Numbered from the stretch's first letter, positions 17,675 through 28,219 are shown. The stretch: 64,000 nucleotides of DNA from Tidjanibacter sp. (GCA_017466345.1 JAFTUI010000006.1:29112-93111); one strand, 5' to 3'. Program-made: numbers and translations. Notes: a model not told the origin generated them from the sequence alone.

Positions 17675-19210
17675 TTAATAGCCAAGGTTCTGCTGACCCT
17701 TCATCTGAGGATTGACATCCATCTCCCTCTTAGGAATAGGCCAAATAGCGCGAGAGTGAGTGATAGATTTGTCGTACTGAGACAATTCGCTACCATTGTA
17801 TACCAAACTAACACTCTGAGGTTCGCCGTGTGTAAGGTCGTCTTTCCAGCGTTTGAGGTTGATCATACGGAAGCCCTCGCCCACAAACTCACGACTCCAC
17901 TCAGCTTTAATGTGAGTCATAATGTTGCTGCTATCGTACTCCTCATCCACATAGTTCTTGATACGCGATGCACGCAACTCGTTCAGTCTATTACTTGCCT
18001 TCTGCAAGCCAACATCAGTTTTGAGCATAGCTGCTGCCTCTGCCAAAGTGAGGTACATCTCCGAGATACGAATCTTACCGGCATTGACATAGTTGAGCAC
18101 GCCCGTAGTCTTCTGATAGATGGGGTTGCCTACAAACTTCCACAAGAGTTCCAGATCTTCGGGATCCTGACCAGCGGCTTCAATCTCATGGGTTTGGAAG
18201 AAAAGTGGGTAGCGCATATCATTCGCCTTGTCGTAGAGATTGAGCAAGGTCTTCGAAGGAATGTAGAAAGGATCGGGATCTTCGCCAGTACCCTTCTTAT
18301 TGTCATTGATAAAGAGACTACCTGTCGAGGTTGGAGGATCGTTCAACTCACCATAAACCACAAAGATAAGCTCCTTCGAGATGTCGCTAATAAACAAGCT
18401 CTCCAACTCTGCATCATCTTTTGCCAAGGTATACCTATTAGAGAGGATAACCTCCTCCGCATAGCTTGCTGCCTTAGGATAATCCTGCATATTGAGGTAG
18501 AGACGAGCCAAAAGAGCCTTTACAAGGTCTTTGGAGTAGTAGTTGTTGTTTGCCTGACCCTCCGCGGACATATCGAGAGCTGTAAGAAGATCGTCCTCGA
18601 TCAACTTATAGGTGTCTAAGAGGCTACTACGACCAGGATAGGTGGTAACATCCGAGGAGGGGTTGTAGGCAGTCTGCAAGGGAAGGCCCAACTTATCGTT
18701 GCCTTCTTCGTGTACAAGAGGATCGTAAGCCACGCAGAATTTGGTTACCAAGTCCCAGTAGAGCATTGCACGGGTAAGGTGCGCCTCTGCATAGTAGTCT
18801 TGGAGAGTTGCCTTATCCTCTTCGCTCAGACCAGACTTCTCGTCATCCAAGAGTTTCTTGTAAGCATCAATGGTGTAGTTTACGCTAACGATAGCTGCGT
18901 AGTCGCCATACCAAAGGCTCTCGGCAGTGGGCTCGGTAGAGGTCATCTCCCAGCGATACAACGAACCATTGACATTACCATAGTCTACCATCGCGTGGAA
19001 CATACCGCCGCGAATCTCCTCCATGGTGTAGCGAGCACCTCCGAGAAGCGACTTCATAGGAGTATAAAGACCTACGCGGAAACCTGCTGCATCCTGCATA
19101 GTCTTTACGCCCTCCTCCTCCAAAATAGCACCGTGGGGGAACTTATCCATATTGCACGATGCCAAAAGGGCTGTAAGTGCACTAACTGCAATAATAATTA
19201 TCTTTTTCAT
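17675..19210 (-). CDS. RagB/SusD-family nutrient-binding lipoprotein
   Basis: A 511-residue lipoprotein starting at ATG 19210 (MKKIIIIAVSALTALLASC). The ATG two codons upstream (19216) is possible but sits too close to the AAAGAAG stretch. The TPR-like helical SusD fold is indicated by YYAEAHLTRAMLYWDLV, ARLYLNMQDYPKAASYAEEVI and the C-terminal RKxxF/IWPIP-type end (WSREFVGEGFRMINLKRWKDDL; AIWPIPKREMDVNPQMKGQQNLGY). SusD proteins cap their SusC porin and capture glycans or peptides. The ligand is unknown, since no hydrolase or sensor genes are nearby. Confidence 0.93.
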   Translation of the reverse strand: MKKIIIIAVSALTALLASCNMDKFPHGAILEEEGVKTMQDAAGFRVGLYTPMKSLLGGARYTMEEIRGGMFHAMVDYGNVNGSLYRWEMTSTEPTAESLWYGDYAAIVSVNYTIDAYKKLLDDEKSGLSEEDKATLQDYYAEAHLTRAMLYWDLVTKFCVAYDPLVHEEGNDKLGLPLQTAYNPSSDVTTYPGRSSLLDTYKLIEDDLLTALDMSAEGQANNNYYSKDLVKALLARLYLNMQDYPKAASYAEEVILSNRYTLAKDDAELESLFISDISKELIFVVYGELNDPPTSTGSLFINDNKKGTGEDPDPFYIPSKTLLNLYDKANDMRYPLFFQTHEIEAAGQDPEDLELLWKFVGNPIYQKTTGVLNYVNAGKIRISEMYLTLAEAAAMLKTDVGLQKASNRLNELRASRIKNYVDEEYDSSNIMTHIKAEWSREFVGEGFRMINLKRWKDDLTHGEPQSVSLVYNGSELSQYDKSITHSRAIWPIPKREMDVNPQMKGQQNLGY

Positions 19211-19233
19211 AGTCATATCTTCTTTTAAGAGGT

Positions 19234-22227
19234 TTAGAACGACAATTCAAGACCGAAAGTATACTGACGAGTATTGGGATATACACCCTGTGTTACCCAC
19301 GACATATACTCAGGATCTACACCCATAAAGTCGGTAATTGTAAGAAGGTTTCGACCGATTGCATAAACCCTTGCGCCCTGAATGAACGCACCCCTACCAA
19401 ACCAGTGACCGGGGATGTTATACGAAACGGTAAGGTTCTTCAAACGCAAGAATGAAGCATTCGACAAGTAGCGATCCGACAACTCCTCGAAGAGTGTATC
19501 CTTGTTAGGAATGTTGGTAATATCACCAGGCTCCATCCACATATTGTGCATATCTTTGGAGAAGTGCATCATACCAGGAGCAGCGCCCTCAGGACAGTGA
19601 GTAAAACGCATCTCGTTTACCATCACCCACCTGTCGCCAATCCACGAGAAGTCAGCAGCAACCTGCAAGTTACCCCACATCAACGAGGTACCAAAACCAC
19701 CCGACCAAGCTGCCATATACTTCTTGCCATCGAGCCAAGTAGAATAAGTGTCGGACCACTGTTTGGTAACATTACCATCGAGATCGTAGTAGAGAGCACT
19801 ACCATCGCGAGGATCTACACCCGCAAACTTAACGGTACTAAGTTCAAACATACTGTGACCAACTGCAAGGCGGGTAGCCGAACCTGCATTAACAATGTCG
19901 GTAACATCGCCATAGAGATCCAAAACCTCGTTGTCGTTGTATGCTACGTTGCCATAGATGCTCCACAACAGATTGTGGGTCTGAACAAGGTCGTAGCTAA
20001 GTTGCAACTCGAAACCGCGGTTGCGCATACTACCTACGTTACCCGAACCCGAACCGTAACCTGTGGTTGCCGAGTAGGGAATATCCATCAGCATATCCTT
20101 AGTAACACGGTTGTAGACATCCAAGTCGAAGCTCATACGGTTGAACAAGCGACCCGAAAGACCTACGTTCAGAGTATGAACGGTCTCCCAAGTGATACCC
20201 TCATTAGAAGGAGTTGCCACGCCCATACCAATCTGACCATCGTACTGACCGCCGACACCAATCAGACCATAAGGTGCATAAAGACCAATATCGGAGTTAC
20301 CGGTGGTACCATACGATGCTTTCAGACGCAAATCGTTGATGTAGTCATAGGGAAGCATAAACTCCTCGCCCTTCACGTTCCACATACCACCAATCGACCA
20401 GAAAGTACCCCAGCGGTGACCCTTTGCAAAGTGCGAAGAACCATCGGCACGCAGCGAAGCGTCAATGTGGTACTTGCCATCGTAGTTGTACGATGCACGA
20501 CCAAATACGGAGTTAAATACCTCCTCGGAGATGCTGTGACCGGCAAGCTGTACCTGAGTCAAGTCGCCGGCACCCATCATAATAACACGCTCATCGGTAA
20601 GACCAATCACGCCCACACCAAAGCCTTCGCTCTTAGCCACGTTAGCCTCCTGACCTGCAAGCAGTGTCCAGTTGTGCAAATCGTCAATGCTAAACTTATA
20701 CTCGATGGTATTGGTTGCCGAAAGGCGATAGTAGCGCGAGAAATCCTCACCACGCTGACCAGAGTATTCGTTAAAGTCAGATGGCAAAACCGTACCACTC
20801 GAACGACCATCGGAAGCGTCAATTGCCTGCACAGCCTTCAAGGTAAGACCAGGGATGGGCTTGATCTCCTCGTAAAGGATACCATTCAAGCCAACATTGG
20901 TTGTGTTGCAAGGATACCTGTCGAGGATGTAGTGGGGGTTGTACTGAGGGTTGGGGAAACCATCCTCCTCGCCCAAATAAGTCAACTCCTCGCCATACTC
21001 CCAAGAGCCATCTGCATTGCGAATGATCTCATAGGGTGCGTTGTAAGGCGCCGCAGCGTATACAAACGAGTCAACCGAACCAAAAGTAAAACCACCTGTC
21101 AACGAAGCATCATACTCCTGATAGTTGAGGGAGATATTTGCACCAATCTTCAACCACTCTTTTGCCTGAACGTCAATGTTACTACGGAAGTTGTAGCGAG
21201 TATTACGCGAACACTTTGCGATACCATCAGTATCGAGGTAACCAGCCGAAATGTAGTAGCTAATGCCATTGGCAGCACCAGCAACCGAAGCATCAATACC
21301 CTTAACAGGTGCATTGTTGCCAAATGCGTAGTCCGTCCAGTCGAATGTGAAGTCATTATCCATCACAAATTTCTTCTTACTACGCCAGCTATCACCCTTA
21401 CTATCGATAGTCAATTCGGGCCAAATCTTCTCCTCAAAGAGCATCTGCTCAGGACCATCCATAAGTTGGTAGCCCCTATTCTCAACCTTTGTGGAGAAAC
21501 CACCCTGCATACGAATCTGAACCATCGACTTGGCAGCAGAACCGCGTTTGGTGGTAACGTACATTACACCAGCAGCAGCACGCGAACCATAGATGGAGGT
21601 CGAAGCAGCATCTTTCAGCAGCACCACATTCTCGATGTCATTCGAGTTGAGGCTGTTGAGCACCGAACCACTAACGGGAGTACCATCCAAAATTACCAAA
21701 GGCTCCATTGCGGTAAACGAGGTTGCACCGCGCATCATCATCGAAGAACCAGCAGCGGGCTCACCCGAAGAGGTGAAGACCTGCAAGCCAGGAATCTTAC
21801 CCTGCAATACGTCAGCCACGTTAGCCACGGGAGTATTTGCAACCTTGTCGCCCTTTACACTCGAAACCGAGCCAACGAGCGATTTAGCAGCAACACCCGA
21901 ACCGTAGCCCACAACAATCAGCTCCTCCATCTGATGAGCATCAGCCCTCATCACAACATCAATAGTTGTGCGACTGCCAACTGCAATAGTCTGAGTAGCC
22001 ATACCCACATACGAGAATTCGAGCGTTGCTTTCTTGTCCGCCCTAATCTCGTACTGACCATTGAAATCAGTAATCGTTGCTGTTGTCGTACCGACTACCG
22101 ATACGGTTGCGCCAAGAACGGGAGCTCCGCTCTCATCGACTACCGTACCACTAATTCGCTGCCCTTGCGCCACTGCACCAACGCAGAACATCAAGGTCGC
22201 AAAAATTGATAGTACAATTTTTCTCAT
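19234..22227 (-). CDS. SusC/RagA-family TonB-dependent outer-membrane transporter
   Basis: A 997-residue protein with signal MRKIVLSIFATLMFCVGAVAQ. A carboxypeptidase-D-like domain (ISGTVVDESGAPVLGATVSV) follows, then the TonB box region (MEELIVVGYG), a plug domain (NTPVANVADVLQGKIPGLQV) with the conserved VLLKDAASTSIYGSRAAAGVMYVTTKRG, and a large beta barrel ending YTFGLELSF. SusC proteins import oligomers across the outer membrane using TonB-ExbBD energy; a tonB/exbBD set is encoded at about 52-54 kb. It heads the operon with SusD. No adjacent ECF sigma/anti-sigma pair or glycoside hydrolase is present. Confidence 0.97.
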   Translation of the reverse strand: MRKIVLSIFATLMFCVGAVAQGQRISGTVVDESGAPVLGATVSVVGTTTATITDFNGQYEIRADKKATLEFSYVGMATQTIAVGSRTTIDVVMRADAHQMEELIVVGYGSGVAAKSLVGSVSSVKGDKVANTPVANVADVLQGKIPGLQVFTSSGEPAAGSSMMMRGATSFTAMEPLVILDGTPVSGSVLNSLNSNDIENVVLLKDAASTSIYGSRAAAGVMYVTTKRGSAAKSMVQIRMQGGFSTKVENRGYQLMDGPEQMLFEEKIWPELTIDSKGDSWRSKKKFVMDNDFTFDWTDYAFGNNAPVKGIDASVAGAANGISYYISAGYLDTDGIAKCSRNTRYNFRSNIDVQAKEWLKIGANISLNYQEYDASLTGGFTFGSVDSFVYAAAPYNAPYEIIRNADGSWEYGEELTYLGEEDGFPNPQYNPHYILDRYPCNTTNVGLNGILYEEIKPIPGLTLKAVQAIDASDGRSSGTVLPSDFNEYSGQRGEDFSRYYRLSATNTIEYKFSIDDLHNWTLLAGQEANVAKSEGFGVGVIGLTDERVIMMGAGDLTQVQLAGHSISEEVFNSVFGRASYNYDGKYHIDASLRADGSSHFAKGHRWGTFWSIGGMWNVKGEEFMLPYDYINDLRLKASYGTTGNSDIGLYAPYGLIGVGGQYDGQIGMGVATPSNEGITWETVHTLNVGLSGRLFNRMSFDLDVYNRVTKDMLMDIPYSATTGYGSGSGNVGSMRNRGFELQLSYDLVQTHNLLWSIYGNVAYNDNEVLDLYGDVTDIVNAGSATRLAVGHSMFELSTVKFAGVDPRDGSALYYDLDGNVTKQWSDTYSTWLDGKKYMAAWSGGFGTSLMWGNLQVAADFSWIGDRWVMVNEMRFTHCPEGAAPGMMHFSKDMHNMWMEPGDITNIPNKDTLFEELSDRYLSNASFLRLKNLTVSYNIPGHWFGRGAFIQGARVYAIGRNLLTITDFMGVDPEYMSWVTQGVYPNTRQYTFGLELSF

Positions 22228-22620
22228 ACGATTAATTTTTAGTTTATGTTGTTAATAAAAGTTTTTTGTTAGCGTTATTTCGTTTTTCTTTTTTCTCGTC
22301 CTTCTTCATTCATCCCCGTCCTTCTTCATTCCTCGTCCTTCCTCCGTCCTCTTCATCCCAGCCTCGCCCTCATTTTTGTTACACTTGCGCACACATCGCG
22401 CGTACACGGGCGCACAACTCGGACAGCCTCAATCACTTAACCTCGCCAATGCCCGCTATTCGCATTTTTGAGGCACATTTTAGAGTGTAAAATTACGGAA
22501 TTAATACGACATTTCCAACTCCTCGCTGAAAATAATTTCACATTCGTGATATCTTTTTTCATTTATGAGCAAAAAGCGACAATTTTCAACTTTCAACTTT
22601 TAACTTTCAACTTTCGATTG
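22228..22620. other. long intergenic region upstream of susC and tkt
   Basis: A divergent gap of about 460 bp in total. It holds a pyrimidine-rich stretch at about 22275-22370 with repeated CGTCCTTCTTCATTC-like words, then AT-rich TTTCAAC repeats at about 22575-22610 leading into the tkt -7 box. I find no TAnnTTTG box facing susC and no gene. Confidence 0.6.
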
Positions 22621-22628
22621 TATCTTTG
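22621..22628 (+). promoter_or_regulatory. putative -7 box for tkt
   Basis: TATCTTTG, 62 bp before the tkt ATG, within TTCGATTGTATCTTTGTG, an 18-bp string also present before lysS. Confidence 0.65.
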
Positions 22629-22689
22629 TGCAACTTCTTGGAATAAAAAAGAAAAACAATAAGACATAACTCAAAAAGACAAAAAACCT

Positions 22690-24708
22690 ATGAACAACCT
22701 CATTTCACGCAAGGCAGCAGACAACATCCGAATTCTCGCACTCTCGATGGTCGAGAAAGCCAAATCGGGACACCCCGGAGGTGCTATGGGCGGTGCCGAC
22801 TTCATCAACGTGCTCTACTCGGAGTTCCTGCGCTACGACCCCGACAACTACGCCTACCCCTTCCGCGATAGGCTCTTCCTCGACCCCGGTCATATGTCGC
22901 CTATGCTCTATGGCGTGTTGGCTCTTGCGGGCATTATGCCTATGGAAGAGCTCAAAAACTTCCGCCAGTGGGGCAGCGTAACACCTGGTCATCCTGAGCG
23001 CGATTTGGCTCACGCCATCGAGAACACTTCGGGTCCTCTCGGACAGGGGCACGCAATGGCTGTCGGTGCGGCTATGGCAGAGCGTTTCTTGGCGGCTCGC
23101 TTTGGCGAGTGGACAGCACACAAAACCTATGTTTACATCTCTGACGGAGCCGTTCAGGAGGAGATTTCGCAGGGCGTAGGTCGCATCGCAGGTCACCTCG
23201 GACTCTCCAACATCATTATGTTCTACGACTCGAACAACATCCAGCTTTCGACCACCGTAGAGGATGTAGATACTGAGGATATTGCAGCCAAATATAAGGC
23301 TTGGAATTGGAATGTTTTGGAGTGCGAGGGCAACTCTGCCGAGAGCATCCGCAAGGCTCTTCGTGCGGCTCTCACGGAGCAGGAGCGCCCCACCCTCATC
23401 ATAGGCAAAACCCTTATGGGACTGGGAGCTATGGACGCCGAGGGCGGCAGCTTCGAGAACAAAATTTCCACCCACGGACAGCCCATTTCGGCAGCGGGTG
23501 CAGACCCCAAGAAAACCATCGAAAATCTGGGTGGCAACCCCGAAAATCCCTTCGTCATTTTCCCCGAGGTTGAGGCACTCTATACTGCTCGCCGCGAGGA
23601 ACTTAGGGCGTGGGCAGCAGAGCGCAAAGAGGTGGAGCGCAAGTGGCGCGAGGAGAACCCCGAACTCGCCGCAAAACTCGACCTTTTCCTGAGCGGGAAA
23701 ACCCCCGAAATTGACTACTCGAAGATAGATATTGCAGCAGGTTCTGCAACCCGCAACGCTTCGGCTACCGTACTTGGTGCTTTTGCCGAGCAGGTGGAGA
23801 ATATGGTGGTTGCGAGTGCCGACCTGAGCAACTCCGACAAGACCGATGGCTACCTCAAAAAGACACACGCATTCCGCAAGGGCGATTGGAGCGGTAAGTT
23901 CTTCCAGGCTGGCGTGTCGGAGCTGACGATGGCTTGTATTATGAATGGTATGGCTCTCCACGGAGGTATCATCCCCGCGTGCGGTACCTTCTTTGTCTTC
24001 TCGGACTATATGAAACCCGCAGTAAGGTTGGCGGCTCTTATGAGGGCACACGTTATATATATATGGAGTCACGACTCGTTCCGCGTGGGCGAGGATGGTC
24101 CCACCCACCAGCCTATCGAGCACGAGGCTCAAATCCGCCTCTTGGAGCATCTGAGGAACCACAGTGGCGAGCGCAGTTTAGTTGTATTGCGCCCCGCCGA
24201 TGGTGCCGAGACTGTTGAGGCTTGGAAGTTGGCAATGGCAGAGGAGCGCCCTGTGGCACTCATCACTTCGCGCCAGAACATCAAAGATCTGCCTGCCGAG
24301 AGTGGCGACCGCCGCAAAGAGGCAGAGGGCTTGCGCAAGGGTGGCTATGTGGTTTGCGACTCGGAGGGTGCCAAAGCCACACTCATCGCCAGCGGTAGTG
24401 AGGTCTCGACACTCGTGGAGGGTGCCGAACTGCTTAGGGCTGAGGGTATTGAGGTGCGCATCGTAAGCGTTCCCAGCGAGGGCTTGTTCCGCGACCAGAG
24501 CAAGGAGTATCAGCGCGAGGTGCTGGGCGAGCTTCCCCGCTATGGTATGACCGCAGGTCTGCCCGTAACGCTCGAAGGTCTTGTCGGCGAGAGGGGCAAG
24601 GTGCACGGTGTGGACCACTTCGGCTACTCGGCTCCCTACAAGGTTCTCGATGAGAAGTTCGGCTTCAATGGTGCAACTGTTGCTGCCGAGGTCAAAGAAC
24701 TCTTGTAA
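22690..24708 (+). CDS. tkt: transketolase
   Basis: A 672-residue thiamine-diphosphate enzyme of the non-oxidative pentose phosphate pathway, moving two-carbon units between ketose and aldose phosphates. The N-terminal half has MVEKAKSGHPGGAMGGAD, LGQGHAMAVGAAMAERF and a ThDP/metal site around YISDGAVQEEISQGVGRIAGHLGLSNIIMFYDSNNIQ. The middle domain has FQAGVSELTMACIMNGMALHGG and the catalytic HDSFRVGEDGPTHQP. Full length, monocistronic, with its own -7 box. Confidence 0.97.
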   Translation: MNNLISRKAADNIRILALSMVEKAKSGHPGGAMGGADFINVLYSEFLRYDPDNYAYPFRDRLFLDPGHMSPMLYGVLALAGIMPMEELKNFRQWGSVTPGHPERDLAHAIENTSGPLGQGHAMAVGAAMAERFLAARFGEWTAHKTYVYISDGAVQEEISQGVGRIAGHLGLSNIIMFYDSNNIQLSTTVEDVDTEDIAAKYKAWNWNVLECEGNSAESIRKALRAALTEQERPTLIIGKTLMGLGAMDAEGGSFENKISTHGQPISAAGADPKKTIENLGGNPENPFVIFPEVEALYTARREELRAWAAERKEVERKWREENPELAAKLDLFLSGKTPEIDYSKIDIAAGSATRNASATVLGAFAEQVENMVVASADLSNSDKTDGYLKKTHAFRKGDWSGKFFQAGVSELTMACIMNGMALHGGIIPACGTFFVFSDYMKPAVRLAALMRAHVIYIWSHDSFRVGEDGPTHQPIEHEAQIRLLEHLRNHSGERSLVVLRPADGAETVEAWKLAMAEERPVALITSRQNIKDLPAESGDRRKEAEGLRKGGYVVCDSEGAKATLIASGSEVSTLVEGAELLRAEGIEVRIVSVPSEGLFRDQSKEYQREVLGELPRYGMTAGLPVTLEGLVGERGKVHGVDHFGYSAPYKVLDEKFGFNGATVAAEVKELL

Positions 24709-24785
24709 AACACCTCATTTTGAGAACTCGAAGGAGAAAAACACAAAATTTTCAATTTTCTATTTTCAATTTTCAATTTAATGCG

Positions 24786-24793
24786 TATATTTG
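24786..24793 (+). promoter_or_regulatory. putative -7 box for rplU-rpmA
   Basis: TATATTTG, 34 bp before rplU, directly after TTTTCAA-type repeats (about 24750-24780). Confidence 0.6.
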
Positions 24794-24827
24794 CGGGCTA
24801 ATTTTAGCTAAAATTAATTTATAAACT

Positions 24828-25142
24828 ATGTACGTAATAGTAGAAATCGCAGGCCAACAGTTTAAGGCTGAGAAAGGTAGGAAGCTCTACGTAAACCGTC
24901 TCCACGAGGAAGTAGAAGCCTCGGTGAGCTTCGACAAAGTCCTGCTGGTAGACAATGACGGTCAGGTTTTGGTAGGCACACCTGTTGTAGAAGGTGCCTC
25001 TGTAAAAGCTAAGGTTCTTCGTCACCTGAGGGATGACAAAGTGCTCGTTTTCAAGAAGAAACGCCGCAAAGGCTATCAGAAATTGAACGGTCACCGTCAG
25101 TATCTTACCCAGGTGGTAGTAGAGGACATTATTGTTGCATAA
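24828..25142 (+). CDS. rplU: 50S ribosomal protein L21
   Basis: A 104-residue protein, normal length for L21. It begins [25 protein letters not shown] and ends with the RNA-binding [26 protein letters not shown] signature. L21 binds 23S rRNA near L20. It is followed after 20 bp by rpmA, the usual pair. Confidence 0.98.
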   Translation: MYVIVEIAGQQFKAEKGRKLYVNRLHEEVEASVSFDKVLLVDNDGQVLVGTPVVEGASVKAKVLRHLRDDKVLVFKKKRRKGYQKLNGHRQYLTQVVVEDIIVA

Positions 25143-25162
25143 CTAAAAAAAATTCACAGACA

Positions 25163-25423
25163 ATGGCACACAAGAAAGGTGTAGGTAGTTCAAAGAACGG
25201 CCGTGAGTCGGAGAGCAAACGACTCGGCGTAAAATTGTTCGGCGGTGAATTTGCAAAAGCAGGCAACATTCTGGTCCGCCAGCGTGGTACCGTACACAAC
25301 CCCGGCGAGAACGTGGGTATGGGTAAAGACCACACTCTCTTCGCTCTGGTAGATGGCACCGTAACTTTCCGCAAGAAAGAGGGTGGTAAATCTTTCGTGA
25401 GCGTTACTCCTCTGAGCGAGTAA
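25163..25423 (+). CDS. rpmA: 50S ribosomal protein L27
   Basis: An 86-residue protein beginning [28 protein letters not shown], the conserved flexible N-terminus that reaches the peptidyl-transferase centre. [29 protein letters not shown] follows. There is no Firmicutes-style cleavable leader. Cotranscribed with rplU and closed by a terminator. Confidence 0.98.
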   Translation: MAHKKGVGSSKNGRESESKRLGVKLFGGEFAKAGNILVRQRGTVHNPGENVGMGKDHTLFALVDGTVTFRKKEGGKSFVSVTPLSE

Positions 25424-25447
25424 TCGAAGAACTCAACAAAAAGGAAA

Positions 25448-25480
25448 AACGACTGTCGGGCAACCGATGGTCGTTTTTTT
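25448..25480 (+). terminator. terminator of rplU-rpmA
   Basis: AACGACTGTCGG (25448-25459) pairs with CCGATGGTCGTT (25464-25475) with two G-U pairs, followed by a seven-T run. Confidence 0.85.
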
Positions 25481-25494
25481 GTGCTCTGCTTTTT

Positions 25495-25566
25495 GGGAGT
25501 TATGGGAGTTATGGGAGTTATGGGAATCATCCTATAAGCCCTATATGCCCTATATGCCCTATATGC
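25495..25566. repeat. 9-bp period array before lysS
   Basis: Units: GGGAGTTAT three times, GGGAATCAT, CCTATAAGC, CCTATATGC three times. It then runs into CTTAGGACTCTTATACGTTAAAC, a variant of the module that ends other arrays. Confidence 0.85.
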
Positions 25567-25647
25567 CTTAGGACTCTTATACGTTAAACTGCGCCTTTGG
25601 CGCAATACAATTTTCATTGTCAATTTTCAATTTTCAATTTTCGATTG

Positions 25648-25655
25648 TATCTTTG
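25648..25655 (+). promoter_or_regulatory. putative -7 box for lysS
   Basis: TATCTTTG, 49 bp before lysS, after repeated CAATTTT words; it shares TTCGATTGTATCTTTGTG with the tkt promoter. Confidence 0.65.
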
Positions 25656-25703
25656 TGGGTTAATTGGGAAAATATCGAACAAAAATAAATAGAGAGAAAC
25701 AAT

Positions 25704-27428
25704 ATGAGTAACCTCAACCTTTCCGAACAGGAGATTCAGCGTAGGGCTTCGTTGCAGGCACTGCGCGACTTGGGTATCGACCCCTACCCTGCTGCGCGTT
25801 ATGACGTAACCGCTACCGCAGGGCAGATAGCAGCAGAGTTCGATGCCGAAAAGGGCAACTTTGCCGACATCACCATCGCAGGTCGTCTGATGAGCCGCCG
25901 TATTATGGGTAGCGCATCGTTCTTCGAGTTGCAGGACCACACCGGTCGCATTCAGGTCTACATCCGCCGCGATGATGTATGCCCCGAAGGCGACACCACA
26001 CTCTACAACACCGTATTCAAAAAACTGCTCGACATAGGCGACATCATCGGTGTGCGCGGCTTTGCGTTCATCACCCAGACGGGCGAACTCTCCGTACACT
26101 GCAAGGAGTTCACACTCCTCTCGAAGAGCATCCGTCCTCTGCCCATCGTAAAGGAGAAAGATGGTCAGGTGTTTGACGCCTTCACCGACCCCGAGCAGAG
26201 ATACCGCCAGAGGTACGTTGACCTCATCGTAAACCCCCACGTTAAGGAGGTTTTTGTCAAGAGGGCAAAGATTATGAACACTATGAGGGAGTACTTCAAC
26301 GAGGCAGGTTGCTTGGAGGTTGACACACCCGTATTGCAGCCCATCCCCGGTGGTGCTGCGGCACGTCCCTTCATCACGCACCACAACTCCTTGGACACAG
26401 ACCTCTACTTGCGTATCGCCAATGAGCTCTACTTGAAGAGGCTCATCGTGGGTGGTTTCAATGGTGTCTATGAGTTCTCGCGCAACTTCCGCAACGAGGG
26501 TATGGACCGCACCCACAACCCCGAGTTTACCTGTATGGAGATCTATGTCCCCTATAAGGACTACTTCTGGATGATGGAGTTCACGGAGAAGATGTTGGAG
26601 AAAGTTTGCGTGGCTGTAAACGGCACCAATGAGGTCAACATTGCAGGCAATACCATCTCCTTCAAGGCTCCCTTCCGCCGGCTTTCGATGACCGAGGCTA
26701 TTAAGGAGAAGACGGGTTACGACATCACAGGGCAGAGCGAGGAGCAACTCCGCGAGGCTTGCGTAAGGCTGAACGTGGAGATTGACGACACGATGGGTAA
26801 GGGTAAACTGATTGACGCCATCTTCGGCACCTACTGCGAGGAGCATCTCATTCAGCCCACCTTCATTACGGACTACCCCATCGAGATGTCGCCCCTTTGC
26901 AAGCGTCACCGCAGCAACCACGACCTCACGGAGCGTTTTGAACTCTTTGTGAACGGCAAAGAGTTGTGTAATGCCTACTCGGAGCTGAACGACCCCATCG
27001 ACCAATACGAGCGTTTTCAGGAGCAGTTGCGCCTCTCGGAGAAAGGCGATGATGAGGCAATGTTCATCGATATGGACTTTGTGAGGGCTTTGGAGTACGG
27101 TATGCCTACCTGCTCGGGTATGGGTATCGGCATCGACCGCCTTACGATGTTTATGACGGGACAGCAGACCATTCAGGATGTGCTTCTCTTCCCCCAGATG
27201 AAACCCGAAAAAGGCAGCCAGAAAGACTCGGACGAGAAATACTTGGAGAAAGGTATTCCCGCAGAGTGGATTCCCGTATTGCAGAAGATGAGTTTCGTGA
27301 AGGTTGAGATGTTGCAGAAACTCTCCGCCGGCAAACTCTTCAACGACTTGTGTGGCTTCAACAAGAAGAACAAACTCGGCTTGAAGAACCCCACAATGGA
27401 CGAGGTGAAAGGCTGGATTAGCGAATAA
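25704..27428 (+). CDS. lysS: lysyl-tRNA synthetase, class II
   Basis: A 574-residue class II synthetase charging tRNA-Lys. The N-terminal OB-fold anticodon-binding domain (about residues 55-165) includes [28 protein letters not shown]. Motif 2 is [26 protein letters not shown] and motif 3 is [31 protein letters not shown]. The C-terminus extends about 70 residues past motif 3, as in other Bacteroidales LysS. tpiA follows after 38 bp. Confidence 0.98.
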   Translation: MSNLNLSEQEIQRRASLQALRDLGIDPYPAARYDVTATAGQIAAEFDAEKGNFADITIAGRLMSRRIMGSASFFELQDHTGRIQVYIRRDDVCPEGDTTLYNTVFKKLLDIGDIIGVRGFAFITQTGELSVHCKEFTLLSKSIRPLPIVKEKDGQVFDAFTDPEQRYRQRYVDLIVNPHVKEVFVKRAKIMNTMREYFNEAGCLEVDTPVLQPIPGGAAARPFITHHNSLDTDLYLRIANELYLKRLIVGGFNGVYEFSRNFRNEGMDRTHNPEFTCMEIYVPYKDYFWMMEFTEKMLEKVCVAVNGTNEVNIAGNTISFKAPFRRLSMTEAIKEKTGYDITGQSEEQLREACVRLNVEIDDTMGKGKLIDAIFGTYCEEHLIQPTFITDYPIEMSPLCKRHRSNHDLTERFELFVNGKELCNAYSELNDPIDQYERFQEQLRLSEKGDDEAMFIDMDFVRALEYGMPTCSGMGIGIDRLTMFMTGQQTIQDVLLFPQMKPEKGSQKDSDEKYLEKGIPAEWIPVLQKMSFVKVEMLQKLSAGKLFNDLCGFNKKNKLGLKNPTMDEVKGWISE

Positions 27429-27466
27429 TTCAAAATTCAAAATTCAAAATTGATATACAATTAATT

Positions 27467-28219
27467 ATGCGTAAACAGATTGTAGCGGGTAACTGGAAGA
27501 TGAATACCACCCCCGCAGAAGGTTTAGAGTTAGTTAAAAACGTAATCGCACAGAGCGCAGAGGTGCGCGAGGACGTAAACTTCATCGTTTGCCCTCCCTT
27601 TACCCACCTCTCGCAGGTTGCTGAGGCTGCCAAAGGTAGCCGCGTGAAGGTTGGCGCACAGAACTGCGCTGCCGAGGCTAAGGGTGCCTACACCGGCGAG
27701 GTTAGTGCCGCTATGCTCTCTTCGCTCGGCATTGAGTATGTTATTCTTGGTCACAGCGAGCGCCGCGAGTACTATGGCGAGACCAGCGAAACCCTCAACA
27801 AGAAGATGGCTCAGGCTTACGCCAACGGTCTTACCCCCATCTACTGCGTGGGCGAGCGTTTGGAAGAGCGTGAGGCAGAGCGCCACTTCGAGGTTGTGAA
27901 GGCTCAGATTGAGGAGGTTGTTTTCAACCTCACTCCCGAGCAGTTCGCAAAGCTCGTTATCGCTTATGAGCCCGTTTGGGCTATCGGCACCGGCAAGACC
28001 GCTACTGCCGAGCAGGCAGAGGAGATTCACGCCTACATCCGCAGCGTCTTGGCTGAGAAATTCGGTGCAGCAGCAGCCGAGACCGCTATCCTCTATGGTG
28101 GCTCGTGCAAACCCAGCAATGCCGAGGAGATTTTCGCCAAAGAGAACGTGGACGGTGGTCTTATTGGTGGTGCAGCCCTCAAAGCCGAGGACTTCATCGC
28201 CATCGGCAAAGGCTTCTAA
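27467..28219 (+). CDS. tpiA: triosephosphate isomerase
   Basis: A 250-residue TIM barrel converting dihydroxyacetone phosphate and glyceraldehyde 3-phosphate. The catalytic set is visible: Lys in GNWKMN, His in [13 protein letters not shown], Glu in [15 protein letters not shown], and phosphate-binding loops [10 protein letters not shown] and GGLIGGAAL. It handles the DHAP produced by GlpABC. The short gap after lysS contains TCAAAATTCAAAA repeats. A terminator follows. Confidence 0.98.
   Translation: MRKQIVAGNWKMNTTPAEGLELVKNVIAQSAEVREDVNFIVCPPFTHLSQVAEAAKGSRVKVGAQNCAAEAKGAYTGEVSAAMLSSLGIEYVILGHSERREYYGETSETLNKKMAQAYANGLTPIYCVGERLEEREAERHFEVVKAQIEEVVFNLTPEQFAKLVIAYEPVWAIGTGKTATAEQAEEIHAYIRSVLAEKFGAAAAETAILYGGSCKPSNAEEIFAKENVDGGLIGGAALKAEDFIAIGKGF

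Noticed and set aside
19546-22209. 887-codon open frame opposite susC, and a similar 567-codon frame opposite the FAD oxidoreductase (12934-14637)
   Set aside because: They are antisense to well-recognised proteins, with compositions typical of a shadow frame and no recognisable domain.
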